Below, one piece after another: positions 7,636 to 19,000 of a DNA stretch of 48,377 bases. This stretch comes from Deltaproteobacteria bacterium (GTDB lineage Bacteria > Desulfobacterota > Desulfuromonadia > Desulfuromonadales > Geopsychrobacteraceae), in assembly GCA_024280485.1 (NCBI GenBank), contig JAJRQB010000156.1, positions 1 to 48,377 on the forward strand, given 5' to 3'. How positions within the stretch are numbered: position 1 is the first letter of the stretch; each line of letters begins with the position of its first letter. The notes under the pieces are model-generated. The model saw only the letters and a program-made list of their open reading frames with translations, was not told the DNA's origin and did no database searches. The translations under genes were made by a program, and so were the position numbers.

Positions 7636-10626
7636 ATGGGAACTGGAAATCCGACCTTTCACCTGCTGGTGGTCGATGATAATCCGACCAACCTTGAGTT
7701 GATGGCTCGCATCGTTGAGAATCATCTGCCCGAGGTGCGTTGTCTCACTGCGCTCAGTGCTGCCGCCGGGTTTAATCTGCTCGAAAATGAACGGATTGAC
7801 GGTGCCTTTGTTGACGTGCAAATGCCTGCTGTCAATGGGTTCGACATGTGCCGTCAGCTTAAGTCTGACCCGAAGACGGCGCATATCCCGGTGGTGCTTC
7901 TGACGGCGCATATCGCGACCCCGCAGAGCCGTGCTGAAGGTCTTGATGCTGGTGCCCAAGATTTCATTTCGCAACCGGTCAGTAATATTGAAATGTTGGC
8001 CCGCATCCGTGTGATGTTACGTTTGCAGCGTGAGCGCGAAAGTCTTGCGACTCAGAACCAACAGCTACATCAACAGCTTGAAAATAATGTTGGGGCCTTA
8101 CGCTGGTTAACCGGACTGGTAGACGCTGGAAATCACACAACTATTGATTCAAAACTTCTCGAAAAACTGGCAGCTGGGCTCGATGGCGCACAAGAACCAA
8201 CGCCGGATCAATTTGCCAACTGGCTATTGCCTGAGCTTCCGAATGGTTGGCAAAACGCTCTATTGAAATTGGCGCTACTTGAAACTATCCCGCTTGAGCT
8301 GGCGCGCAGATTGACGGAACTTGAGGATGTCGAGGCCATTCTCGATTACCTCTGGCGCCATAATTATCATGTCGAAACGATCGCTGGTGGGTACCGTTTT
8401 GATGAGAGTCTGCACGGGTATTTAAGGGAGCAGGCGCGAACCTTTTTGAGCGAAAAAGAGCAATTTGATGTTCATCGCCTGGCCGCAGGCTGGTTTCAGG
8501 AGAAGAATGATTTTTGGTGCGCTCTCGAGCACCTTCTATATGGCCGGTTCTATGAAGATGTTGAGCTTTTATTAAGTCAAACCGGGCTGTTGTTGCCGGT
8601 GACAGCACCAGCGAATGCCACTGCATTGCTGGCTCTTGTGCCGGAGGACTTGGCGGCTAAGCAGGGCTGGCTTTCACTGTTTGTCGGGAGTTGCAAATTT
8701 ATTTTTTCGCCGAATGAGGTCGATAGCTGGCTCGAATTAGCCAGAGTCCGATTTGTCGCTGTAGGAGATCGGCGCGGGGAACTTCTTGCACTGTCTCAGA
8801 AGGTTCGTCAGCACCTGTTTATCGATGGTCGCTTTGCCTTCGGGCGTGAACTTTTGCCCCGCATCCAGGAACTGCTGGTTGAACAGCAGGAGGACCTCGA
8901 TCCGGTCAATCTGTCTACTGTGCACTATTCTCTGGCACTGGGCTTGGGCTTTTTCTCTGGCGACTTGAAGCGTGGGGAGATGTTTGCGCGATCCTGCCTT
9001 CAGATGGCACAACGAAGTCGATTGCCAGACCTTGAACTTGAGGGGCGGATTGCTTGTGGTTACATGGCGTTGTTACAAGGGCGCGGTTTTATTGCCTATT
9101 CTGAAGTAGAGAATGCTTGGCAGCTCTGCGTAAAAGGGGCAAATATTTCGGTATTCTTTGGCCTGATGTCAGCCAATTTACTTCTGCACACCGGAGATCT
9201 GAACGGCTATCGTGCACAACGGCAACATTTGGCGGAACGTTTAGGGCGTCAGGCCGTACAACAAGGGACACTAGGCGTTGTCCTCTGCTTGTTGGATGTT
9301 GAGGCCGCTCTGCTGGAAGGGGATTGGGATGCCGCTGCCGAAATGATTCGGATCGGTTCGGCTGAAGATATCTCTGCCAGTAATCCTCATTTGCAGAGTT
9401 GGTTGTTGCAGTTTCAGGCCTTGCTGCATGCTCGATTTGGTCGCAATGAAGATGCGCGTCGAGATTTGAAAGAGTCACGCCGATTGCGAGATCTGGCCGG
9501 CGGCGGAGTTCATAGGCTGACCAACCTGTTGATTTGTGCCGAAACTCTACTGGAACTTGATGACTTGGAAGAGGCTCATAGCCTGTTACATGGAGCCCTT
9601 GAACTTTCATGCCAAAGCGGTGATCTGCTGGTTCGGCCAGGAATTCACGCCGTTCTTGCCCGGCTCTATCAACGTCGTACCGAAACTGTTAAGGCTCTTG
9701 ATCATCTACGGGAATTTCTACAGTTATTACGTTCTCGGCAACATAAATGCTGCTTCTTTTTAACCCCGGAGCTGTTGGAAATTTTACCCCTGGCGGTAGA
9801 AAATGATGTGTTGCCAGAGGTGGCCTGTCGACTTTCGTCCGATTTTTTCAGCTGTGACATTCTCAATGATGGACAATTGGTCCCTCACTTGAAAATCTCT
9901 ATGCTCGGACCTTTTCGATTGTGCCTTGACGAGGGGAACTGGATCGAGGCGAGCAGTCTGGGTGGCCCGGGACGACATCTGCTCGGGCTGCTGGTCTTTG
10001 CGCCGGGACAGCAGTTCTCCGTTGACGCCATCTATGGCCGAATCTGGCCAGAAAGCTCCCCTGACCGCGCACGGCAGAATTTTGATAGTACCCTGATGCG
10101 TTTGCGTAGGGCTTTGGATGATGGCTGTGGAAGTGGTGCCGGGCGTAGCTATCTGGCCGTGGAACGGGGTATCCTGTTTCTGCGACATGCGAAAGTTGAT
10201 GCGGTCAACTTCAAGCTCAATGTCGAACAAGGCCGCAGTCTCCAGCGACGTGGTGATTTATGGCAGGCTAGTCACCAACTGCTGGCGGCAGACAAACTTT
10301 GGCAAGGGAAGTTGATGGAAGGGTTCGATTTGCCGGGGGAACTGTTTGATAAGCAGGAAGCTTTAGCTGAACTGCGCTTTGAGCAGATTGAATTGCTGGC
10401 GAGTTTGAATGAGCCATTTTTTAGTGCCGTTGATCTTGAGGCCTTGTTGTTGACGGGTTTGCGTGCTGATCCGATCCGCGAATCGTTTATCAAAAAGCTC
10501 TTGGCACTTTACCGTCAGCAGCATGACCAGGTGAAGCAGAAAAGGTTGCTCGACCAGTATCGTAAATCGTTACAGGCCGAGGATTTTACAGTGAACGAAA
10601 TTGCTGAAATTATGCTTGCTTTATAG
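7636..10626 (+). CDS. Receiver - MalT/TPR-like - SARP/BTAD multidomain regulator
   Basis: A 996-aa likely transcription regulator. Residues 1-130 are a CheY-type receiver with acidic D14-D15, phospho-acceptor D60 (FVDVQMP) and T90. The usual Lys of the KP motif is Gln113 (ISQPVS), so phosphorylation switching may be altered. A helical linker (about 130-155) is followed by a region resembling the winged-helix and TPR parts of MalT-type regulators, without any P-loop ATPase. From about residue 755 comes an OmpR/SARP-type winged helix (LKISMLGPFRLCLDEG, then RARQNFDSTLMRLRRAL), then a bacterial transcriptional activator (BTAD) TPR domain to the end. The ATG at 7636 has GGGAG 5 bp upstream. It follows uvrD by 19 bp. 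No cognate kinase is adjacent; target genes are unknown. Confidence 0.85.
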   Translation: MGTGNPTFHLLVVDDNPTNLELMARIVENHLPEVRCLTALSAAAGFNLLENERIDGAFVDVQMPAVNGFDMCRQLKSDPKTAHIPVVLLTAHIATPQSRAEGLDAGAQDFISQPVSNIEMLARIRVMLRLQRERESLATQNQQLHQQLENNVGALRWLTGLVDAGNHTTIDSKLLEKLAAGLDGAQEPTPDQFANWLLPELPNGWQNALLKLALLETIPLELARRLTELEDVEAILDYLWRHNYHVETIAGGYRFDESLHGYLREQARTFLSEKEQFDVHRLAAGWFQEKNDFWCALEHLLYGRFYEDVELLLSQTGLLLPVTAPANATALLALVPEDLAAKQGWLSLFVGSCKFIFSPNEVDSWLELARVRFVAVGDRRGELLALSQKVRQHLFIDGRFAFGRELLPRIQELLVEQQEDLDPVNLSTVHYSLALGLGFFSGDLKRGEMFARSCLQMAQRSRLPDLELEGRIACGYMALLQGRGFIAYSEVENAWQLCVKGANISVFFGLMSANLLLHTGDLNGYRAQRQHLAERLGRQAVQQGTLGVVLCLLDVEAALLEGDWDAAAEMIRIGSAEDISASNPHLQSWLLQFQALLHARFGRNEDARRDLKESRRLRDLAGGGVHRLTNLLICAETLLELDDLEEAHSLLHGALELSCQSGDLLVRPGIHAVLARLYQRRTETVKALDHLREFLQLLRSRQHKCCFFLTPELLEILPLAVENDVLPEVACRLSSDFFSCDILNDGQLVPHLKISMLGPFRLCLDEGNWIEASSLGGPGRHLLGLLVFAPGQQFSVDAIYGRIWPESSPDRARQNFDSTLMRLRRALDDGCGSGAGRSYLAVERGILFLRHAKVDAVNFKLNVEQGRSLQRRGDLWQASHQLLAADKLWQGKLMEGFDLPGELFDKQEALAELRFEQIELLASLNEPFFSAVDLEALLLTGLRADPIRESFIKKLLALYRQQHDQVKQKRLLDQYRKSLQAEDFTVNEIAEIMLAL

Positions 10627-10710
10627 ATTAGGCTGAATGAGGTGGTGCAGATCACTAAGTTTCTTAAATACTATAACTTGTAAAAAGTAAAAGTGGAGAG
10701 GTAGTAAAGA

Positions 10711-11583
10711 ATGAGTAATTGTAACAGTTGTGATGACAGCTCCTGTGCGAGCCAGACAAAGGGTGCCCAGGAGAACGACGAACAGTTTCAACGCCGCCAG
10801 GCTCTGGATAGTCGGCTTTGCAGTATTGATAAACGTATTCTGGTTATGTCAGGCAAGGGTGGGGTCGGCAAAAGTACGACTGCAGTCAATCTGGCTATCG
10901 CTCTTTTGCAGCAAGGGCATCGGGTTGGTCTGCTCGATATCGATCTGCACGGGCCAAGTTTACCGAAGATGTTCGGACTCGAAGCTACGCGACCCAATGG
11001 CAGCGAAGAGGGAATCATTCCGCTCGATTTTGCCGGTCTTAAGCTGATGTCGATCGGTTTCCTGCTTGAGAAAACCAGTGACGCCATGATTATTCGGGGC
11101 CCGATGAAAAACAGTGCCATTCAACAATTGCTGGCCGATGTTGCCTGGGGTGAACTCGATTATCTGGTGGTTGATTGCCCGCCAGGAACGGGTGATGAAC
11201 CTCTTAGTGCGGTCCAGATGCTCGGGACTAAAGCGGCGGCAGTGATTGTCACGACACCACAGGATGTGGCACTGGTGGATGTCGAAAAATCGATCAGTTT
11301 CTGTCAGCAACTCAAATTGCCGATCATCGGTATGATAGAAAATATGAGTGGTTTTATCTGCCCACACTGCGATAAACGCTCAGATATCTTCAAGAGTGGT
11401 GGCGGTAGCAAGCTTGCAGAGAAGTACTCGATACCTTTTTTGGCTCAAGTGCCACTCGACCCACGTATTGTTGTCGCAGGTGATAGTGGCAAGCCACATA
11501 TCCTGTCGCACCCCGAATCGGAGTGCAGCCATGCTCTGGAGCATGCCGCGGAAGAAGCGCATAAGTGGTGGCAGCAACGCTAA
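10711..11583 (+). CDS. Mrp/Nbp35-type Fe-S cluster carrier ATPase
   Basis: P-loop ATPase of the MinD/Mrp group that carries and transfers Fe-S clusters. The deviant Walker A SGKGGVGKST is at residues 47-56. An N-terminal CxxCxxxxC (C4, C7, C12) resembles the Nbp35 N-terminal cluster site, and the C-terminal CPHC pair (C217, C220) is the conserved bridging cluster ligand. VVDCPPGTGDEPLS is the Walker B region. 290 aa. The ATG at 10711 is preceded by GGAGAGG. It stands 84 bp after the BTAD regulator and 70 bp before gatC, so it may be transcribed with either. The symbols mrp/apbC are used for such genes. Confidence 0.93.
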   Translation: MSNCNSCDDSSCASQTKGAQENDEQFQRRQALDSRLCSIDKRILVMSGKGGVGKSTTAVNLAIALLQQGHRVGLLDIDLHGPSLPKMFGLEATRPNGSEEGIIPLDFAGLKLMSIGFLLEKTSDAMIIRGPMKNSAIQQLLADVAWGELDYLVVDCPPGTGDEPLSAVQMLGTKAAAVIVTTPQDVALVDVEKSISFCQQLKLPIIGMIENMSGFICPHCDKRSDIFKSGGGSKLAEKYSIPFLAQVPLDPRIVVAGDSGKPHILSHPESECSHALEHAAEEAHKWWQQR

Positions 11584-11653
11584 CAAGAATGGGGTCCATT
11601 TCGAGGTTATTACTGACAAAACGGCGATAAGGTCGTGGTCAACAGGAGTTTTT

Positions 11654-11941
11654 ATGAAGATTACGCGTGAAGAGGTTGAACATGTCGCCCGGCTGTCACG
11701 GTTGGCGCTAGAGGAGACCGAGATCGATACCCTGACCGGGCAGATGGATCAACTGTTGGACTATGTAGAAAAACTCAATGACCTTGATACCGAGGGGAGT
11801 GTGCCCACGGCTCATGCGGTACCGATGGAGAACGCTTTCCGCGCCGACGAAATCAAACCGTCGATCGGCCTGGAGCGGGCACTGCAGAATGCTCCGCAGA
11901 GTGAAGAGAGTTGCTTTGTTGTACCGAAGATTATCGAATAG
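11654..11941 (+). CDS. gatC: Asp-tRNA(Asn)/Glu-tRNA(Gln) amidotransferase subunit C
   Basis: Small subunit of GatCAB, which converts Glu-tRNA(Gln) and/or Asp-tRNA(Asn) to the amidated forms. 95 aa, typical. Starts MKITREEVEHVARLSRLAL, the conserved N-terminus, and holds QMDQLLDYVEKLNDLDTEGS and the loop near HAVPMENAFR. The ATG at 11654 follows CAGGAG by 5 bp; the longer open frame upstream (from 11348) only overlaps the Mrp gene out of frame and is not coding. First gene of gatC-gatA-gatB. Confidence 0.97.
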   Translation: MKITREEVEHVARLSRLALEETEIDTLTGQMDQLLDYVEKLNDLDTEGSVPTAHAVPMENAFRADEIKPSIGLERALQNAPQSEESCFVVPKIIE

Positions 11942-11954
11942 GTTCGCTGCAGAT

Positions 11955-11972
11955 TGCTCTTAATAAAGAGCA
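11955..11972. repeat. Intercistronic inverted repeat between gatC and gatA
   Basis: TGCTCTT and AAGAGCA form a perfect 7-bp inverted repeat around a 4-base loop (AATA). No T-tract follows, so it is not an intrinsic terminator. It could be an RNA stability or processing hairpin. Weak evidence. Confidence 0.3.
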
Positions 11973-12001
11973 GTTCGGCAGATTAAATAACGGGAGTTAC
12001 C

Positions 12002-13459
12002 ATGTCTTTTTCGCAAATGAGCATTCGCCAGTTGCAGCAGTCGCTGCGCGATGGAAAAACCAGCTCGGTTGAACTGACCCGCGCCTGTCTTGAGCGGATC
12101 GCCGTGACCGACGCGCGAGTTAATGCCTTTGTCACTGTTTGTGATGAATCGGCATTAGCCGCTGCAGCAGAGGCCGATCGTAAACTCGCTGCTGGCGAAG
12201 GTGGTCTGCTGACCGGGATTCCGATTGCGGTCAAGGATATCTTCAATACCGCCGGAGTGCGGACCAGTTGCGGTTCCCGAATCCTGGAAAATTACATTGC
12301 GCCATACGATGCAACCGCGTTCGCCAAGTTGCAACAGCAGGGTGCGATTCTGCTCGGTAAGCTCAACATGGATGAGTTCGCCATGGGCAGTTCCAACGAG
12401 AACAGTGCTAATGGCCCGGTCCATAACCCTTGGGACCTGGAGCGGGTCCCAGGTGGTTCCTCGGGTGGCAGCGCCGCTACACTAGCTGCCGGGCAGGCCT
12501 ATGCAACTCTGGGGACCGACACTGGTGGTTCAATCCGGCAGCCGGCTTCTTTCTGTGGTGTGGTCGGGATCAAGCCGACTTATGGACGGGTGTCGCGTTA
12601 CGGGGTAATCGCCTACGCATCGAGTCTGGATCAGGTCGGTCCTCTGGCACATAGTGTCGAAGATGCAGCCTTGATGCTGGGTGTCATAGCTGGCTATGAT
12701 CCTGCCGATTCGACCAGTGTCGACTGCCCGGTCCCCGACTATCTGACCGGACTTGATGGCGGGGTTAAGGGGATGAAGATCGGTCTGCCGCGTGAGTATT
12801 TCATTGAGGGTCTGGATTCCGCGGTCAAACAGGCGGTTGAGGCGGCGATCGAGATTTATCGTGGCCTTGGTGCTGAGATTGTCGAAGTCAGCCTGCCGCA
12901 CACTGATTATGCGGTTGCCTGTTACTACCTGATTGCGACGGCAGAAGCCTCAAGTAATCTCGCGCGCTATGACGGGGTACGCTACGGCGTTCGTCAGCAG
13001 GCAGAAGGTGGATTAAGCGGAATGTATGAAAAAACCCGTGCCGCAGGCTTTGGCGATGAGGTCAAACGCCGGATCATGCTCGGCACCTACGCCCTCTCTT
13101 CGGGTTATTACGATGCTTATTATCTCAAGGCGCAAAAAGTCCGGACTCTGATTCGCGAGGATTTCCTCAAGGCGTTTGAGCAGGTCGATCTGCTTCTGAC
13201 TCCTGTAGCACCGACCGCTGCTTTTAAGCTCGGAGAGAAGACCGACGATCCGTTGCAGATGTACCTGTCCGATATCTTTACTATTCCGGTGAATCTGGCC
13301 GGGACCTGTGCCTTAAGCCTCCCCTGCGGTATGGACGGGCAGTTGCCGGTCGGCCTGCAGTTGATCGGTCAACCCTTTGATGAAGCACGGATACTGCGAG
13401 CGGCCCAAGCCTATGAAACAGAGACCGACTGGCACAAGCAACGCGCACCACTGGACTAA
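12002..13459 (+). CDS. gatA: Asp-tRNA(Asn)/Glu-tRNA(Gln) amidotransferase subunit A
   Basis: Glutaminase subunit of GatCAB, an amidase-signature enzyme that releases ammonia from glutamine for tRNA transamidation. The Ser-cisSer-Lys triad is present: Lys78 in PIAVKDIF, the serine of GGSSGGSAA and the serine of [14 protein letters not shown]. 485 aa, standard length. GGGAG lies 6 bp before the ATG. The middle gene of the gat operon, 60 bp after gatC and 53 bp before gatB. Presence of gatCAB predicts that one or both of GlnRS/AsnRS are absent from this genome; neither is in this window. Confidence 0.98.
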   Translation: MSFSQMSIRQLQQSLRDGKTSSVELTRACLERIAVTDARVNAFVTVCDESALAAAAEADRKLAAGEGGLLTGIPIAVKDIFNTAGVRTSCGSRILENYIAPYDATAFAKLQQQGAILLGKLNMDEFAMGSSNENSANGPVHNPWDLERVPGGSSGGSAATLAAGQAYATLGTDTGGSIRQPASFCGVVGIKPTYGRVSRYGVIAYASSLDQVGPLAHSVEDAALMLGVIAGYDPADSTSVDCPVPDYLTGLDGGVKGMKIGLPREYFIEGLDSAVKQAVEAAIEIYRGLGAEIVEVSLPHTDYAVACYYLIATAEASSNLARYDGVRYGVRQQAEGGLSGMYEKTRAAGFGDEVKRRIMLGTYALSSGYYDAYYLKAQKVRTLIREDFLKAFEQVDLLLTPVAPTAAFKLGEKTDDPLQMYLSDIFTIPVNLAGTCALSLPCGMDGQLPVGLQLIGQPFDEARILRAAQAYETETDWHKQRAPLD

Positions 13460-13512
13460 TTTAACCAATGATTTTTGCTAGGCATCATAATTGATCCAGC
13501 AGGGAGTTTTTC

Positions 13513-14949
13513 ATGCATTCAAGATATGAAGTTGTTATCGGGCTTGAGGTTCATGTCCAGCTGACAACCAAGACCAAAATTTTTTGCGGCTGTTCCACCG
13601 CCTTTGGTCAGCACCCGAACTCACAGACCTGCCCGGTCTGTCTCGGTCTGCCCGGAGCGCTGCCGGTGCTTAATCAGCAGGTGGTCGAATACGCAATCCG
13701 TGCCGGTCTTGCGACCAATTGTCAGATAGCACCGCGCTCGATCTTTGCGCGTAAAAACTATTTCTACCCTGACCTGCCCAAGGGCTATCAGATTTCACAG
13801 TTTGAATTGCCGATTACTGAGCATGGTTGGCTTGATATCGACCAAGAGGCTGGTGAGAAGAAGCGGATCGGCATTACCCGCATCCACATGGAAGAGGATG
13901 CCGGTAAGTTGCTGCATGGCGGCAACAGCGGCAGCCGGGTCGATTTGAATCGCGCCTGTACTCCGCTGCTTGAGGTCGTCTCTGAACCGGATATGCGCAG
14001 TGCCGATGAGGCGATTGAGTATCTCAAACAGTTGCACCAGATCGTCGTCTATCTCGGTATCTGTGATGGCAATCTCGAAGAGGGTTCTTTTCGTTGTGAT
14101 GCTAATGTTTCGCTGCGCCCCTTTGGTCAGGCTGAACTTGGCACCCGCGCCGAGTTAAAGAACATCAACTCCTTCCGCTTTATCAAACAGGCGATCGAGT
14201 ATGAGGTTGAGCGTCAGGCGGAGCTACTCGATGATGGTGGCAAGGTCGTGCAGGAGACTCGCCTGTTTGATGCTGATACCGGGGTATCTCGTTCGATGCG
14301 TAGTAAGGAGGAGGCACATGATTACCGCTATTTCCCTGATCCCGATCTGGTCCCGCTTGTTGTTGACGAGGCCTGGATTGCGCGAGTGCGTGCTGAGTTG
14401 CCAGAAATGCCTCTGGTGAAGCGGCAGCGCTATGTCGAGCAGTTTGAACTGCCAGATTATGACGCTGGAGTCCTCTCGGCTGAGCGGGGAGTGGCGGAAT
14501 ATTTTGAAGCGCTGGTCGATTTGCACGCTCAACCTAAGATCTGTTCCAACTGGGTGATGGGTGAGGTCATGCGCGCACTCAATGACAATGAGAGCACAAT
14601 AGTCGATTGCCCGGTCTCTCCTGAGTTGTTGGCCGGTCTTCTTAAGCGGATCGACGATAATACGATCTCAAACAAGATCGCCAAGACTGTTTTCGACGAG
14701 ATCTGGCAGACCGGCAAGAGTGCCGATCAGGTTATCGAAGAGAAAGGTTTGAAGCAGGTCTCCGATAGCGGGGCTATTGAAGCGTTACTGAATGAGATCA
14801 TTGCTGCCAATATGGGGCAGTTTGAAGAACTCAAGGCTGGCAAAGATAAACTGACCGGGTTCTTTGTTGGGCAGGTGATGAAGCTCAGCAAGGGGAAAGC
14901 TAACCCTGGGATGGTCAATCAGTTGATCCAGAAAAAACTTTCGGAGTAG
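13513..14949 (+). CDS. gatB: Asp-tRNA(Asn)/Glu-tRNA(Gln) amidotransferase subunit B
   Basis: Kinase/transamidase subunit of GatCAB, which activates the tRNA-bound Glu/Asp side chain and adds ammonia from GatA. Family signatures are clear: [23 protein letters not shown] at the N-terminus (metal/zinc-site Cys), [15 protein letters not shown], the [14 protein letters not shown] loop and the C-terminal YqeY-like tail domain ([20 protein letters not shown] to the end). 478 aa, standard. Its ATG at 13513 follows CAGGGAG. Confidence 0.98.
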   Translation: MHSRYEVVIGLEVHVQLTTKTKIFCGCSTAFGQHPNSQTCPVCLGLPGALPVLNQQVVEYAIRAGLATNCQIAPRSIFARKNYFYPDLPKGYQISQFELPITEHGWLDIDQEAGEKKRIGITRIHMEEDAGKLLHGGNSGSRVDLNRACTPLLEVVSEPDMRSADEAIEYLKQLHQIVVYLGICDGNLEEGSFRCDANVSLRPFGQAELGTRAELKNINSFRFIKQAIEYEVERQAELLDDGGKVVQETRLFDADTGVSRSMRSKEEAHDYRYFPDPDLVPLVVDEAWIARVRAELPEMPLVKRQRYVEQFELPDYDAGVLSAERGVAEYFEALVDLHAQPKICSNWVMGEVMRALNDNESTIVDCPVSPELLAGLLKRIDDNTISNKIAKTVFDEIWQTGKSADQVIEEKGLKQVSDSGAIEALLNEIIAANMGQFEELKAGKDKLTGFFVGQVMKLSKGKANPGMVNQLIQKKLSE

Positions 14950-15006
14950 CTGCAACATTTTCAAAGTTCGTAAAATTTCATTCAAGTTAATTTAAGGAAT
15001 AGAGCT

Positions 15007-16071
15007 ATGTCCGGTTGCCAGATCGATAAAAATGTTATTCGTCCGATCCGTTTTTTCAACGGTGCTTGCCAGATGCTTGATCAGCGTCGCTTGCCAACCG
15101 AAGAAATCTGGATCGATTACACCGATTATCAGGGTGTGGCCGAAGCGATCCGCAGCATGGTGGTACGTGGTGCCCCGGCGATCGGTGTTGCAGCGGCGAT
15201 CGGTGCCTGGTTCGGTGCCCGGGATATAGAAACCGAGTCGAGTGAAGTTTTTTTTACAGAGTTGGAAAAGGTGTGTGAGGTGCTGGCTGCAACTCGGCCG
15301 ACGGCAGTCAATCTGTTCTGGGCACTGGAGCGGATGAAGTCTTTTGCACATGCGAATCTGGATCGCAGTGTGCTGGAATTGAAAATCGGTCTGGAATTCG
15401 AGGCGCTGGCGATCACTCAAGAAGATGAGCAGCTTTGTATCAAATTGGGGCGGCAGGGCGCTGGTTTGATTCCTGATGGAGCGCGGGTTTTGACCCATTG
15501 CAATGCCGGTGCTTTGGCGACAGCTGGTTACGGGACTGCCCTGGGAGTGCTGCGCGCAGCTGTGGCGTCAGGAAAGAAAATCTCTGTGCTGGCTGATGAA
15601 ACCCGGCCATTTATGCAGGGCGCGCGACTGACAGCCTGGGAACTGCAGAAGGACAACATCCCTGTGACTCTGATCTGCGACAACATGGCCGGATACCTGA
15701 TGAGCAAAGGTGAAATCGATTGTGTCATTGTCGGCGCCGACCGTATTGCCTCGAATGGTGATGTTGCTAATAAAATTGGAACATACACAGTGGCTGTCTT
15801 GGCCAAGGAACATAACCTCCCATTCTATGTCGCAGCCCCCTTGTCGACCTTCGATATGAGCCTCACCGATGGTTCGCAGATCCCGATCGAAGAACGCGAT
15901 GCACGTGAAATCACTCATGTGGGCGACATTCAACTGGCTCCGAGCGGCGTGCCAGTCCGCAACCCGGCTTTTGATGTGACACCGGCACGATTCGTCACGG
16001 CGATCATTACCGAAGCGGGTGTGGTTGAAGGTAACTACTCGCAAGGGCTTGCTGCCCTTTTTAATAATTGA
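15007..16071 (+). CDS. mtnA: S-methyl-5-thioribose-1-phosphate isomerase (or close paralogue)
   Basis: Isomerises methylthioribose-1-P to methylthioribulose-1-P in methionine salvage; anaerobes also use it in variant 5'-deoxynucleoside salvage. 354 aa, close to the family norm. Catalytic Cys165 is in [10 protein letters not shown] and Asp245 in [18 protein letters not shown]. The N-terminal [14 protein letters not shown] substrate loop is intact. This pattern also occurs in eIF2B-alpha-like relatives, but both catalytic residues favour MtnA. AAGGA is about 8 bp before the ATG. It sits between gatB (57 bp) and glnE (28 bp). No other salvage gene is in the window. Confidence 0.93.
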   Translation: MSGCQIDKNVIRPIRFFNGACQMLDQRRLPTEEIWIDYTDYQGVAEAIRSMVVRGAPAIGVAAAIGAWFGARDIETESSEVFFTELEKVCEVLAATRPTAVNLFWALERMKSFAHANLDRSVLELKIGLEFEALAITQEDEQLCIKLGRQGAGLIPDGARVLTHCNAGALATAGYGTALGVLRAAVASGKKISVLADETRPFMQGARLTAWELQKDNIPVTLICDNMAGYLMSKGEIDCVIVGADRIASNGDVANKIGTYTVAVLAKEHNLPFYVAAPLSTFDMSLTDGSQIPIEERDAREITHVGDIQLAPSGVPVRNPAFDVTPARFVTAIITEAGVVEGNYSQGLAALFNN

Positions 16072-16099
16072 TGACTACAGCAGGAAATCTGGAGATTCT

Positions 16100-19000
16100 T
16101 TGAGCGAAAAACGGATCGATATCTCTGCAAGCTTGTTGGATGGTGAGCATACTGAAACGCTTGCGCGGCAGCTAGAGCCCTTTGGTTTTGACGAGCTCCA
16201 GCGGAGTGCCATTAATCTTGAGTTGCTGTTCGAGGTCTGGCCGCGCACTGATCTGCTGTGTCTTGTCCTGGCCGATTCTCTGCTGACGGCAGACCCTGAC
16301 CTGGCCCTCAACTATCTGGAACGATTGTTGTCGATTGTTGAACAGGGTCAGTTACTACAGGTTCTGGAGGATGACAATCGTCGTCGGCAGCTCCTGGTGA
16401 TCCTGGGAGGATCCCCTTTCCTCGCGACCCTTTTCTGCCGAGATACCGTATTTTTTAAACAACTCTTTATTGATGGTGAAATCGACCAGTCAGTAAACGA
16501 AGAGCGGATGCTCGCAGAATTACGTGAACTGATCAGCCTGGATGTTGAACCGCATGAATGTGACCGTCTGCTGCGATGTTACAAGGCGCGCCAGTTTCTA
16601 CGGATCGGTGGCCGTGATTTATGCGGCTTGGCCGAGCTTGAAGAGGTCACGGCTGAACTCTCAGCTCTCGCTGCCGCTGCGCTGCAGATCGCTATAGAAG
16701 TCTGCTCATATCAGCTTCAGCAAGAGTATGGGCAGCCGATTGCTGAGGATGGTGGTGAGGCTGAGTTTACCGTTCTTGGCATGGGTAAATTGGGTGGGCA
16801 TGAGCTCAACTTTTCGTCCGATATCGACCTGATCTACTGTTATTCGACCATGCGCGGACAGACCAGTGGTGGCAGTCGTGGGGAGCAAATTGAGCTGCGG
16901 CGTTATTTTATCAAACTCTCTGAGATGATTTCTCGAACTCTCCATCAGCCGACTGCCGATGGATTTGTGTTCCGTGTCGATACCCGCCTCCGGCCTGATG
17001 GCAATAGCGGAGATCTGGCCATCTCTCTTAACGCCGCCGAGACATATTACGAATCCTGGGGGCAAAGCTGGGAACGGGCGGCGATGATCAAAGCTCGCCC
17101 CGTGGCGGGAAGTATTGCGTTGGGGGAAGAACTCCTGGCGCGGCTTGAACCCTTTATCTATAGGCGTTTTCTCGACTTCGGTATGATTGAGGATATCATG
17201 CTGATGAAGAAAAAGATCGATGCAAGCCTGAATCGAACCGGTGAAGGGGAGTCGAATCTTAAACTCGGTCGCGGCGGTATTCGTGAAATAGAATTTTTCA
17301 TTCAAGCCTTGCAACTTGTTAATGGTGGTAAGAATCGTCTGTTGCGTGAGCGGAATTCGCTTAAGGCTCTCAGGCTGCTTGGCGAGCAGGATTTGATCAG
17401 TGGCGAAGAGGTCCTCTCTCTGCAGCAGGCCTACCGTTTTTTGCGGACCGTTGAACACCGGATTCAGATCGTTCAGGAACGGCAAACTCATTCTTTGCCT
17501 ACGCGTGCTGATGAAATGCTTGCCCTGGCGCGGCGTAGTGGTTTTGATGATACTGATAGTTTTAATCAGCGACTGAAAGATCATCGCGAAGAAGTTTGCC
17601 GGGTTTACCGTGGTCTTTTCCACTCCGATGAACCGGTTGAAGCGCTGCGTCCAGAGGTGAGCTTGCTCTTTGATCCTGATGCCGATCCAGATCTGGTTAA
17701 GGATCTGCTTGAAGAGAAGGGCTTTAGTAACCCTGATGCAGCTTATGTCAGTTTGCATGCCCTGCATGGTGATCAGCCGGAGAGACGCTTGACGGAACGC
17801 GGCAGACGCTATTTTGAACAACTGATTCCACTCTTGTTGTCGGAACTGCTGGATTCTCCAAATCCGGACCAGGCTCTGAATAACCTTGAGGCATTTCTTA
17901 ATCGTTTGCACAGTCGAACTTCTTTTTTCGCTCTACTTGCCGAAAACCCGGAAATTGTTAAACTATTAGTCACGCTCTTCGGGTCGAGCCAGATGCTGTC
18001 ACGAATTTTTATTCAACGACCGGAATTGCTTGATACCATGGTGTCACGTGCCTACGCGATCAGTGTCAAACCTCAGCAACAGATGGCTGATGAATTGACG
18101 GCGCAAATGATTGAGACCGAGAGTTATGAAGAGCATCTTGAAATTTTAAGGCGCTTCCGTAATGAAGAGTTTTTGCGCATAGCTCTTAACGATCTGCATG
18201 GTGAACTTGGTCAGAGTGAAATTACACATCAACTTTCATGGTTAGCTGAAGTCTGTCTTGATCAGGCGATACAGATGGCGCGGCACGAACTGATACCTCG
18301 CTTCGGATTACCATTCCTCGAAAGTGATCAGGAGCGTGAAGTTGCATTTGCCGTGATCGGAATGGGGAAGTTGGGTGGTTATGAACTCAACTATCATTCA
18401 GACCTCGACATCATTTTCCTTCATGAAGGGGCTGGAAAAACCCGCCCGGTCGAGGGGACAGACAGTGATCGTTTCCGCGAACTGAACAGTCAGGAGTATT
18501 TCGCGCGCCTGGCGCAACGCATTATCAGCGCCCTGACCCTGGTGACACGTGAAGGGATTGTTTATAAAATCGACACCGATCTGCGTCCCTCGGGGAATCA
18601 GGGACCGTTGGTGACTGGTCTTGGTGTTTTTGAAGTTTATCATCGCGAATCTGCCCAGCCCTGGGAGAGACAATCGATGACCAGAGCGCGCATGCTCTGT
18701 GGTCCGCCTGAGTTTATGCAACGCTGTCAGGTTCTGATTAAAGAGTTGACCTTCGGGCGTGGACTGCCAGAGAATCTGGTGCCGGAAATTTGCCGCTTGC
18801 GGCAGCGGATGGAAAAAGAGATCGCCCGCGAGAATAGTGGACGGATCAATATCAAAACCGGCCGCGGTGGAATGGTCGACGTAGAATTTTTGACTCAGTA
18901 TCTACAGTTAATGCACGCTCATGAGCACGAAGAGTTGTGTGATCAAAATACCCTGCACCTGCTTAAGACGATGGTCAGTTTACAACTGCTGGATGCTGAG

